A program made the position numbers and the translations under genes. Under the pieces are notes generated by a model. That model saw only the letters and a list, made by a program, of their open reading frames with translations, did not search any database and had not been told where the DNA came from. Shown here piece after piece: positions 51,935-59,401 of a DNA stretch of 64,000 nucleotides; position 1 is the stretch's first letter; each line of letters starts with the position of its first letter. This stretch comes from Flavobacterium anhuiense. Lineage in GTDB: Bacteria; Bacteroidota; Bacteroidia; Flavobacteriales; Flavobacteriaceae. The stretch lies in contig NZ_FMVC01000001.1 of NCBI RefSeq assembly GCF_900101855.1, forward strand, positions 124,001 to 188,000, written 5' to 3'.

Positions 51935-51954
51935 ATATTATAAGAAATCAAAAA

Positions 51955-52548
51955 TTAAAAGTTTTTAGAAATTCCGATGTTTACTGTTTTTCCAAAATTG
52001 ACCAAGAATTTGCTATAATCAGAATCATATCCCTCATCATCAAGATCATAGCTTAATGTTTCATATCCTAAACCACCAATACTAAAGTTTAAACCAAAAC
52101 CTTTTTTCATATTGATAAAAAGCGCAGGAGTTATACCAGTGTAAATCCCGTTACCCCCATTGGTAGAAGTAAGTGATCCATTATCATAATATTTATTTTT
52201 CTGATTTTGATAACCGATGCCTAAATCTGCAAAAACTGAAAAAGTTTCGTTTAACGGAACTGTGTAACGTACGAACGCACCTGCTTTATATGCAGTGTAT
52301 TTTCCTTCTCCATCTTCAATACTAGATTTTGAATACGTTAAAGAAAGCTCAGCTCCAACTGTCCAGTTCTCATGAAATTGATACCCTACTTTTGGAGAAA
52401 AAGCAAGTGCATCTGTTTTGGTAGGCGAAATTTCGCGCTCGTTTTTTTCAGAGTTATAACTAAAATTTCCGCCAACTAAAATTGTTCCCTTTTGGGCATT
52501 TGCAAAGCTAACCATAGCTAATGCAAGAATAAGTAGCATTTTTTTCAT
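51955..52548 (-). CDS. Outer-membrane beta-barrel protein, paralogue 2
   Basis: A 197-residue small porin-like protein: signal MKKMLLILALAMVSFANA, then alternating strands (GTILVGGNFSYNSEKNE, FSPKVGYQFHENWTVGAELSLTYSK). It ends FLVNFGKTVNIGISKNF with the aromatic C-terminal residue used for outer-membrane insertion. It closely matches the neighbouring paralogue upstream. An Asp/Tyr-rich variable segment (DLDDEGYDSDYSK) near residue 175 may be a surface loop. Function unknown. It has its own terminator. Confidence 0.82.
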   Translation of the reverse strand: MKKMLLILALAMVSFANAQKGTILVGGNFSYNSEKNEREISPTKTDALAFSPKVGYQFHENWTVGAELSLTYSKSSIEDGEGKYTAYKAGAFVRYTVPLNETFSVFADLGIGYQNQKNKYYDNGSLTSTNGGNGIYTGITPALFINMKKGFGLNFSIGGLGYETLSYDLDDEGYDSDYSKFLVNFGKTVNIGISKNF

Positions 52549-52687
52549 ATATGGTATTTATTAAGATTTCACATACAGCAAACAATTAAAATACCAACAT
52601 CGAATCGCAATGATTTTCTTAACGATTAATTAAAAAACACTCATTTCAAACAGATTAAAAATTAAAATAACACTAAGAAATGGTTAT

Positions 52688-52715
52688 AAAAAAAGCGCCC
52701 CATTTGGAGCGCTTT
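52688..52715 (-). terminator. Terminator after the first outer-membrane barrel gene
   Basis: AAAGCGC...GCGCTTT arms around CCCATTTGGA, followed on the minus strand by TTTTTTTATAACC. Confidence 0.8.
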
Positions 52716-52741
52716 CTGAAATTGAATATAAAAACTAAAGA

Positions 52742-53320
52742 TTAGAAGTTTTTAGAGATTCCAATGCTTGCTGTTTTACCAAAATTGAAATTAAATCTGC
52801 TAACATCTGGACCGTTGTTATCATAATTTAATGTTTCGTACCCTAAACCACCAATGCTGAAGTTAAGACCGAAACCATTTTTCATGTTAATAAAAAGAGC
52901 TGGAGTTACACCAATATACATTCCATCTGCTTTATATTTTGTGTAGTTTGATCCAACGTAATCTTTTTCAGTTTGATTTTGGAAACCAGCTCCTAAATCT
53001 GCGAATACTGAGAAAGTTTGGCTTAATGGCATTGTGTAACGTACAAATGCACCAAATTTAGAACTGTTTGTTTTGTATTCATTTACACCTTGATCATCTT
53101 TTGAAGAAGCAACTGTAAACTCACCTCCAACTGTCCAGTTTTCGTGAAATTGGTAACCTACTTTTGGAGAAAAAGCAAATTCATTTGATTTTCTTTCTGC
53201 ATTACCAAAATCTCTTGTTTCAGAAGAATAAGAGATGTTTCCACCTACTAATACTGTTCCTTTTTGTGCGTTTGCAAAACTGCAGATAGCTAAAGCAGCC
53301 ATCACTAACATTTTTTTCAT
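52742..53320 (-). CDS. Outer-membrane beta-barrel protein, paralogue 1
   Basis: A 192-residue barrel protein with signal MKKMLVMAALAICSFANA. It shares KGTVLVGGNISYSSE, FAFSPKVGYQFHENWTVGGE, FSVFADLGAGFQNQ and the ending NFGKTASIGISKNF with the downstream paralogue. Differences cluster in the presumed loops. The two genes are tandem, 193 bases apart, each closed by a hairpin terminator, so they appear to be independent units. The family resembles OmpW/OprW-like or general 'outer membrane beta-barrel' proteins; no ligand is predicted. Confidence 0.82.
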   Translation of the reverse strand: MKKMLVMAALAICSFANAQKGTVLVGGNISYSSETRDFGNAERKSNEFAFSPKVGYQFHENWTVGGEFTVASSKDDQGVNEYKTNSSKFGAFVRYTMPLSQTFSVFADLGAGFQNQTEKDYVGSNYTKYKADGMYIGVTPALFINMKNGFGLNFSIGGLGYETLNYDNNGPDVSRFNFNFGKTASIGISKNF

Positions 53321-53420
53321 AATTTGGGTTTTATTTTAATTTTAGCATTCCCTTAACAATAACAATGCCGTGAATGAAGGGCTGCCCATTTTTTTTATGA
53401 TTACTTTAAAAGATAAAATT

Positions 53421-53453
53421 TTAGCAATCGAGACTATTTCTGTTTACTTTTGT
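53421..53453 (+). promoter_or_regulatory. Promoter of gldA
   Basis: A -33-like TTTA at 53421-53424 and a -7 box TACTTTTG at 53446-53453 with 21-base spacing, 15 bases before the gldA ATG. Confidence 0.55.
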
Positions 53454-53468
53454 AGCAAATAAAAAGTC

Positions 53469-54365
53469 ATGTCGATAGAAGTAAACAGCATATCAAAAAG
53501 TTACGGAGAGCAAAAAGCTTTAAATGAAATTTCTTTTAAAATTGAGAAAGGAGAAATCGTAGGATTTCTTGGTCCAAACGGAGCTGGAAAATCTACGTTA
53601 ATGAAAATTTTGACCACTTATTTACTTGCCGATAGTGGCTCAGCCCTTGTAAATGGTCACGATGTCATGACAAACCCAAAAGAGGTGCAACGATTTATTG
53701 GGTACTTGCCAGAGCATAATCCACTGTATTTGGATTTGTATGTTCGTGAGTATTTGGCATTTAATGCTGATGTTTATAACGTACCAAAATCAAGAATCGA
53801 AGAAGTTATTCAACTGACAGGACTGACACCAGAAAGCCATAAAAAGATTGGACAGCTTTCTAAAGGATATCGTCAGCGCGTCGGATTGGCAAATGCTTTG
53901 CTTCACGATCCAGAAGTTTTAATTTTGGATGAACCAACTACAGGTCTGGATCCGAATCAGTTAATGGAAATTCGTAATGTGATCAAAAATGCGGGAAAAA
54001 ATAAAACAGTTTTTTTATCCACACACATTATGCAGGAAGTCGAAGCAATTTGCGATCGTGTCATAATTATTGACAAAGGACAAATCGTTGCAGACAATAA
54101 ATTAGACCATTTGGTAACTGCCGACAAAGAGCAAGTTGTTGAAGTAGAGTTTGATTACAAAGTTGAAGAACAACTTTTGGCTAAACTAGAAAATATTTCC
54201 TCGTACATAAATACACATGACATGACATGGGAACTGACTTTTGTTACAGACAAAGATATGCGTCCTGCCATCTTTGACTTTGCCAACGAAAATGGATTAA
54301 AAACTTTACAATTAAATCAGAAAAATAAAAATCTGGAAGCTGTTTTTAGAGAAATTACTAAGTAA
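53469..54365 (+). CDS. gldA: Gliding motility ABC transporter ATP-binding protein GldA
   Basis: A 298-residue ATPase of the GldAFG ABC transporter required for gliding in many Flavobacteria. Walker A GPNGAGKST is at residues 35-43. The signature LSKGYRQRVGLANALLHDP is near 134, followed by Walker B VLILDEPTTGLDP and the H-loop STHIMQEVE. The sequence MSIEVNSISKSYGEQKALNEISFKIEKGE (split in use) is the GldA type rather than a generic exporter. GldF and GldG are not adjacent here. A strong terminator follows. Confidence 0.9.
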   Translation: MSIEVNSISKSYGEQKALNEISFKIEKGEIVGFLGPNGAGKSTLMKILTTYLLADSGSALVNGHDVMTNPKEVQRFIGYLPEHNPLYLDLYVREYLAFNADVYNVPKSRIEEVIQLTGLTPESHKKIGQLSKGYRQRVGLANALLHDPEVLILDEPTTGLDPNQLMEIRNVIKNAGKNKTVFLSTHIMQEVEAICDRVIIIDKGQIVADNKLDHLVTADKEQVVEVEFDYKVEEQLLAKLENISSYINTHDMTWELTFVTDKDMRPAIFDFANENGLKTLQLNQKNKNLEAVFREITK

Positions 54366-54395
54366 GTTTTCAGTCACAGTCATGATCTTCAGTTA

Positions 54396-54436
54396 GAAAA
54401 GCGGTTTGTTTTATAAAAAAACAGACCGCTTTTTTA
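54396..54436 (+). terminator. Terminator after gldA
   Basis: AAAAGCGGT.TGTTTT pairs with AAAACA.ACCGCTTTT around ATAAA, one mismatch, followed by a T run. Confidence 0.85.
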
Positions 54437-54645
54437 TTCCTTACTATACCCTCTTCTCTACAAACCAGCAAATTAAGGATTTTTCAATAAATATTTACTA
54501 TTTTTATTTAGACTTGTTATAAATAATATTATATTTGGCAAATCAAATTTAAATGTCATGTATACCTCAATAGTGGTAATGCATTTATAACAAATTTAAT
54601 TTCGTTCTTTAAATACCTTGTTTTTTGTTTTTTTTTGTGTTAGTC

Positions 54646-54673
54646 AAGAGCCTGTTCCTTCAAACAGGCTCTT
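54646..54673 (-). terminator. Hairpin after the PLP decarboxylase gene
   Basis: AAGAGCCTGTTC pairs with its near complement CAAACAGGCTCTT. It lies immediately past the stop codon, but the T run is weak on the minus strand, so terminator function is probable rather than certain. Confidence 0.55.
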
Positions 54674-54688
54674 CTACTTTTATAAGGT

Positions 54689-56089
54689 TTATATTTTTGA
54701 AAGCACTTCTCGCATTTCCTCAATTACAAGTTTCACATCATCTTCTGTAGTTCTCCAATTTACAAAAGAAGCGCGAATACCTTTTCTGTTTTGATAAACT
54801 GTAGGCGTCATAAATACTTTTCCTGTATCATTCAATACAGATAAAAACTGGCTCACTTTTTCCTGATTGTGTTCTCCTTTCAACGTAAAGCAGACATTAT
54901 TCAAACGAATTGGTGCTAAAAGTTCAAAATCATTTTCTATTAAAGCATTTCCAAAATGCAAAGCCAATGCTGTGCTATCTTCAATAAGATTTCTAAAACC
55001 TTCTTTTCCGTAAGCCTTAAGCGAAAACCACACAGGGAGTGCACGCAAGCGGCGTGAATTTTCGGGAAGCACATTTAGATAATTAAAGTTCTCCAGTGCA
55101 TTTCCTAAATAAGGCGCATTTGAATTCTGAAAAGTTTCAATCTGAAGATTAATGTGTTCTTTTTTAATCAAATAAAAAGCACTTTCATATGGCACATTCA
55201 GCCATTTATGACAATCAATAGTAATACTGTCAGCGCCCTCCCAGCCTTTTACATAGTGTTTGTATTTTTCCGAAACAGCAGCAAATCCGCCAAAAGCTCC
55301 GTCAATATGCCACCAGAAATTGTATTTTTCTTTTAATGTTGCAATGGCTTCAAAATCATCAAAATCTGCTGTATTTACAGTTCCTGCACTCGAAATAAGG
55401 ATAAAAGGTTTTCCGTTTAAAGCTTTGATTTTTTCTTCTAAATCAACAATATCCAAAGCCTCACGATTTCCTTCAATTGTTTTTACAACCGTATAATTCT
55501 GGCTTCCAATTCCTAAAAGCGACAAACATTTTATAGAAGAAGAATGGGGTGTCGCTGTTAAGATATTGATTGGTTCTGAAACTCCGTTTTTAGCAAAATC
55601 TTTCCCTGACTGTTTCCCAAACCATTGTCGGGCAACTCCAAGAGAAGTGAAATTTGACATCGTCGCGCCTGTAACGAATCCGCCTAAAAATGAATCAGGA
55701 AGCTCTAATAATTGCAATAATAAATTAATAGTTTCAAATTCTATTAAAGCTGAATTCCCGCCTTGGGATGTAACTGACTGCGTGTTTTGATCGTAAACCG
55801 ACGCCAGCCAGTCTCCTACTATAGAGGCTGGTGTTGAACCTCCTGTTACAAATCCCCAATATCTTGGACCTGGCGAAGAAACTATCAAAGGAGCCAATCT
55901 TTCATTAAATTCTTTTAAAGCTTCAATAGATCCCAAACCCAATTCGTTTAAGACTGTTTTAGGATCAATCGAATAAGTATTCGATGTGGGAATATTTTCG
56001 ATATTATTGAGAAAATCAATTCCCTGCTGTTTTGTTTTTTCTAAAATATTCTCAAAATTATTGAGATCATGCTGTAATATTGAATTCAT
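54689..56089 (-). CDS. Pyridoxal-dependent group II amino acid decarboxylase
   Basis: A 466-residue PLP enzyme of the glutamate/aromatic-amino-acid decarboxylase fold. The cofactor lysine sits in DCHKWLNVPYE (near residue 295). PRYWGFVTGGSTPASIVGDWL near residues 75-95 (here shortened) is the N-terminal substrate region. ISSAGTVNTADFDDFEAI and WHIDGAFGGFA are PLP-contact segments. The substrate may be an aromatic amino acid, glutamate or another; the sequence does not decide. The downstream-on-minus arrangement with the cation/dicarboxylate symporter (79 bases apart) suggests import of the substrate followed by decarboxylation. This could be acid resistance or amine production (inference). 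Confidence 0.85.
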   Translation of the reverse strand: MNSILQHDLNNFENILEKTKQQGIDFLNNIENIPTSNTYSIDPKTVLNELGLGSIEALKEFNERLAPLIVSSPGPRYWGFVTGGSTPASIVGDWLASVYDQNTQSVTSQGGNSALIEFETINLLLQLLELPDSFLGGFVTGATMSNFTSLGVARQWFGKQSGKDFAKNGVSEPINILTATPHSSSIKCLSLLGIGSQNYTVVKTIEGNREALDIVDLEEKIKALNGKPFILISSAGTVNTADFDDFEAIATLKEKYNFWWHIDGAFGGFAAVSEKYKHYVKGWEGADSITIDCHKWLNVPYESAFYLIKKEHINLQIETFQNSNAPYLGNALENFNYLNVLPENSRRLRALPVWFSLKAYGKEGFRNLIEDSTALALHFGNALIENDFELLAPIRLNNVCFTLKGEHNQEKVSQFLSVLNDTGKVFMTPTVYQNRKGIRASFVNWRTTEDDVKLVIEEMREVLSKI

Positions 56090-56168
56090 AAGTTTGTTGT
56101 ATTAGTTATGTCGCACAGATTGCGCGGATGAGAAAGATTAATAAAAATTGTGTGTGTTTAAAGAAAAG

Positions 56169-57392
56169 CTACCACTTGGTTTTCTCCGAGAATCTCGAAA
56201 CCATCATCGAGCAGATTACATCTCCGTTTGCATTTAATAAAGTAGCAATTGGATCTACCAGTGTCCCTAGAATCATGGCAACTGGCAAAGCTTGTTCCAT
56301 AGGAAAACCATAAACTGTTATCGCTAAAATTTCACCAATATAACCTCCATTCGGGATTCCTCCTTCAACAATCGAAACGATAACTGTAATTCCGAGTGCC
56401 AAAAGAATGGTCATAGGGTCTGAAAAATCTTTACCAAACATGGCAAACAAAAAGGTTATTTTTAAGATAGATGACATGCTCGAACCGTCTTTATGCAAAG
56501 GCGCTCCAAGCGGAATCACTAAGTTTCTAACATGTGCTGGAATTCCCATTTTTTCTGCTGCAGCTAAATTGGCTGGAATCGTTGCGATACTACTGCAAGT
56601 TCCTACTGCTGTTAAAGAAGGCATTATATTATTGCTCCAAAAAACTTTAAAAGCTCTCTTTCCGCCAGCAACAAGCGCATATAAACTGAAAAAAACAAAG
56701 AAATAGAAGACACAAGCTGCGTAATAAACTGCCATAGGTTTTGCATAAACTCCTAATAATTGCGGTCCAAAAACGCCAACCTGATAAGCAAAATAAGCTC
56801 CTAAACCAATAGGCGCCAATTTCATGATAATATTCAAAAGCTGTTTCATCACTTCGTTTCCTGAATCTAGAAAACTTTTGAAGGAATTTCCTTTTTCTCC
56901 TGATTGTAATGTGGCAAAACCGACTAAAAAAGAGAAAATAATCAGTGCCAACATACTTTTTCGAGACAATAATTCGAAGAAATCATTGGCCGTAAGCAGT
57001 TTCGCAATTTGATCTCCCGCTGATCCCGATGCTACTTCTTCCAAGGGAACTTTTGCAATCGCAATATCTTCATGAATTGGAAAAAGATAAACCGCGCAAA
57101 TCATCACAATTGCCGAAATCAAAATGGTAGCGAGAAAAACCAATAACATTATGACAAACAGTTTTCCAAGCTTTTCTGTTCTTTCCAGATTAGCGACCGA
57201 AGAACCAATCGTGAAAAAGATAAGCGGAATAATAGCTGTGAAAAGTAAATTCAGAAATATATCGCCAAGGGGTTTTATAATCAAAACATCTTCTCCAAAT
57301 ACTACCCCGAAAATGCTCCCGATTATGATTCCGCCAAGAAGCCATAAAATACTGCTGTAACTCTGCAAAAAATTGATTTTCTTAACTTCCAT
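56169..57392 (-). CDS. Dicarboxylate/amino acid:cation symporter
   Basis: A 407-residue transporter of the DAACS/SDF family, with about eight transmembrane helices plus re-entrant loops. The family signatures are visible: the serine-rich loop region (TAVGTCSSIATIPANLAAAEKMG, split for length), PLGAPLHKDGSSM, and GGIPNGGYIG leading to the C-terminal LVDPIATLLNANGD. Members import glutamate, aspartate or C4-dicarboxylates with Na+ or H+. The neighbouring PLP decarboxylase in the same orientation suggests an amino acid substrate. No clear promoter box is seen; a long inverted repeat lies just upstream. Confidence 0.9.
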   Translation of the reverse strand: MEVKKINFLQSYSSILWLLGGIIIGSIFGVVFGEDVLIIKPLGDIFLNLLFTAIIPLIFFTIGSSVANLERTEKLGKLFVIMLLVFLATILISAIVMICAVYLFPIHEDIAIAKVPLEEVASGSAGDQIAKLLTANDFFELLSRKSMLALIIFSFLVGFATLQSGEKGNSFKSFLDSGNEVMKQLLNIIMKLAPIGLGAYFAYQVGVFGPQLLGVYAKPMAVYYAACVFYFFVFFSLYALVAGGKRAFKVFWSNNIMPSLTAVGTCSSIATIPANLAAAEKMGIPAHVRNLVIPLGAPLHKDGSSMSSILKITFLFAMFGKDFSDPMTILLALGITVIVSIVEGGIPNGGYIGEILAITVYGFPMEQALPVAMILGTLVDPIATLLNANGDVICSMMVSRFSEKTKW

Positions 57393-57435
57393 AATGATAA
57401 AAGGATTTAGAATTCAGCAAGCTTTATATTTCCAA

Positions 57436-57554
57436 ACACATAGAAACATAGTTCTCTTTTCATTTGTTTAAACAAACATAGACTATGTGTGAAAAATTTG
57501 TTTTTCTTTTAATTCTTCTCAGTTAAAATTAAAAAAATCTATGTTTCTATGCGT
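57436..57554. repeat. Long inverted repeat (ACACATAGAAACATAG arms)
   Basis: ACACATAGAAACATAG at 57436-57451 is complementary, with one mismatch, to CTATGTTTCTATGCGT at 57539-57554. Nested inside are ACATAGACTATGT and TTTGTTTAAACAAA palindromes. It lies between two minus-strand genes. Confidence 0.6.
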
Positions 57555-57567
57555 TTAAAAATTTCAT

Positions 57568-58221
57568 TTATTTCTCCAAAACAATAGTAGTAAAAGCCCT
57601 GTCAACCAATTCTCCGGTTTTGCTTTTTACTTTTTCGGTCTGTGTTTCTGTATAAACGATTTTAAATTCTGATTTTTTGATTAATTCCTGCGCTTTTTGT
57701 GTACTGTACAATTCAAATTCGTATTGTGTAAAAGGCAATGTTTTCATAAAATCTTCTTCGGCAAATGTCAAACAGAAAGTACCGTTCGATTTTAAAACTC
57801 TGTAAATTTCTGAAAGCAATTCTTCAGGCTTTTGCCAAAAATAAATCGTATTTACAGTGAAAATTTTATCGAATGATCCATCTTCAAATGGAATCGTATT
57901 TCCGTCATAAATTGAAAAAAAAGCCTGTTTTTGAGAAACAAAATTTCTATTAATCTGGCGTGCTTCCTGAAACATCAGTTCCGACATTTCCAGTCCGTAA
58001 TATTTTAATTTTTCTGCTTGTTCAAACAGAAATTCTACGTGACCTGCGTTTCCGTGGCCTACTTCTAGGATTCTGTTTTCGTTTGAAATATTTAGATTTT
58101 GGATGGAATGTTTGGTCATATTGATGTTCGTTTCGTTCATCATATTGGCCATTTCAATTCCTTTTTCTCCCGATGGATGTTTCAATTGAGAGGCTATGGC
58201 TTGTAATTCTTCTTGCTTCAT
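57568..58221 (-). CDS. Class I SAM-dependent methyltransferase
   Basis: A 217-residue methyltransferase, starting at the internal ATG 58221 (MKQEELQAIASQLKHPSG). A longer frame to 58293 would run through a dispersed repeat, so it was rejected. The SAM-binding motif I is ILEVGHGNAGHVEFL (near residues 53-67). Further motifs are YYGLEMSELMFQEAR and FEDGSFDKIFTVNTIYFW, followed by a Rossmann-like region ending LKSNGTFCLTF, typical of Methyltransf_11. The substrate is unknown. It lies next to metF on the same strand, separated by a palindromic repeat. Confidence 0.85.
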   Translation of the reverse strand: MKQEELQAIASQLKHPSGEKGIEMANMMNETNINMTKHSIQNLNISNENRILEVGHGNAGHVEFLFEQAEKLKYYGLEMSELMFQEARQINRNFVSQKQAFFSIYDGNTIPFEDGSFDKIFTVNTIYFWQKPEELLSEIYRVLKSNGTFCLTFAEEDFMKTLPFTQYEFELYSTQKAQELIKKSEFKIVYTETQTEKVKSKTGELVDRAFTTIVLEK

Positions 58222-58273
58222 GACTGTAAAAGTTAAATTCCAAAATTTAAAAATACAAATTCCAAGCCTGTTG

Positions 58274-58290
58274 GTCATTGCGAGGAACGA
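58274..58290. repeat. Fragment of the GTCATTGCGAGGAACGA repeat
   Basis: GTCATTGCGAGGAACGA is a common end of dispersed bacteroidetal repeats. It sits next to the palindrome at 58306-58338 and upstream of the methyltransferase start. Confidence 0.55.
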
Positions 58291-58305
58291 CAACTAGAAC
58301 TCAAC

Positions 58306-58338
58306 AACTTTGTCAAAGTTTTAAACTTTGACAAAGTT
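58306..58338. terminator. Palindrome of the TTTGTCAAAG repeat family (copy 3)
   Basis: AACTTTGTCAAAGTTT and its exact complement form 16-bp arms around one T. It lies between metF and the methyltransferase gene. Unlike copies 1 and 2, no T run follows on the minus strand, so termination is less certain. Confidence 0.7.
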
Positions 58339-58352
58339 CTATGCGTCTGCAA

Positions 58353-59309
58353 TTAAAAAACCTGACTTGCAATCTGGCGTATATTCTCAGATTTACCCAT
58401 TGAATAATAGTGTAAAAATGGAACTCCGGCGGCTTTTAATTCTAATGACTGCTGAACTGCCCATTCGATTCCGACTTGTTTGATTTCAGCGTTGTTTTTG
58501 CATTTGTCTACTGCATCGATTAAATCTTCTGGTAAATCGATTCTGAAAATCTGCGGTAAAACTTGTAAATGTCTTTGAACAGCAATTGGTTTAATTCCAG
58601 GAATAATTGGAATTGTGATACCCATTTCTCTTGCTTTTTCTACGAAAGCAAAATATTTAGCATTGTCAAAAAACATTTGTGTTACTACGTAATCAGCTCC
58701 TGCGTCTACTTTTTCTTTTAATCTTTTTAAGTCTGATTGTAAAGAAGGAGATTCTAAGTGCTTTTCTGGATAACCTGCAACTCCAATACAGAAATCGGCT
58801 TTATTATCAGTATCAATTACCTCATGCAGATATTGTCCGCAGTTTAAATCTTTGATTTGTTTTACCAAATCAACTGCATAATGATTTCCACCGTCTTTTG
58901 GTGTAAAAGATTGCTCATGTTTCATTGCATCGCCACGAAGCGCCATAACGTTATTGATTCCTAAATAATGACAGTCAACTAGCATGTATTCGGTCTCTTC
59001 TTTGGTAAAACCTCCGCAAAGCAAGTGCGGAACCGTATCGACATTGTATTTATGTTTTATAGAAGCGCAAATTCCAAGCGTTCCTGGACGCATACGAGTC
59101 AGTTTTTTATCCAAAAGTCCATTACCGCGATCAATGTAAATGTACTCTTCACGAGAAGTTGTTACATCAATAAATGGTGGGTTAAACTCCATTAACGGAT
59201 CAATATTATCGTATAATTCCTGAATGCTTTTCCCTTTTTGAGGAGGAATAATTTCAAATGAGAATAATGTTTTTCCTTTGGCGTTTTCTATATGTTCTGT
59301 TACTTTCAT
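58353..59309 (-). CDS. metF: 5,10-methylenetetrahydrofolate reductase
   Basis: A 318-residue flavoenzyme that makes 5-methyl-tetrahydrofolate, the methyl donor for methionine synthase. The N-terminal strand TLFSFEIIPPQKGKSIQELYDNIDPLMEFNPPFIDVTTSR (used in parts) starts the TIM barrel. ALRGDAMKHE and VAGYPEKHLESPSLQSDLKRLKEKVDAGADYVVTQMFFD (parts) are typical MetF segments, followed by IPIIPGIKPI. It is slightly longer than the roughly 296-residue E. coli MetF. It sits 92 bases downstream of the metH C-terminal gene on the same strand, forming a methionine-synthesis group. Confidence 0.94.
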   Translation of the reverse strand: MKVTEHIENAKGKTLFSFEIIPPQKGKSIQELYDNIDPLMEFNPPFIDVTTSREEYIYIDRGNGLLDKKLTRMRPGTLGICASIKHKYNVDTVPHLLCGGFTKEETEYMLVDCHYLGINNVMALRGDAMKHEQSFTPKDGGNHYAVDLVKQIKDLNCGQYLHEVIDTDNKADFCIGVAGYPEKHLESPSLQSDLKRLKEKVDAGADYVVTQMFFDNAKYFAFVEKAREMGITIPIIPGIKPIAVQRHLQVLPQIFRIDLPEDLIDAVDKCKNNAEIKQVGIEWAVQQSLELKAAGVPFLHYYSMGKSENIRQIASQVF

Positions 59310-59316
59310 TATTTGT

Positions 59317-59395
59317 TTTTTGTTTCAAGTTCCAAGTTCCATGTATCAAGTTCTCTACTGTAACTTGAAACTTGAAACCTGAAACCAAAATAACT
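59317..59395. repeat. Low-complexity ACTTGAAAC repeat patch
   Basis: TTTCAAGTTCCAAGTTCC, then CTTGAAACTTGAAACCTGAAACC, between metF and metH; related to the block at 33840-33880. Confidence 0.55.
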
Positions 59396-59401
59396 TTTTC
59401 G

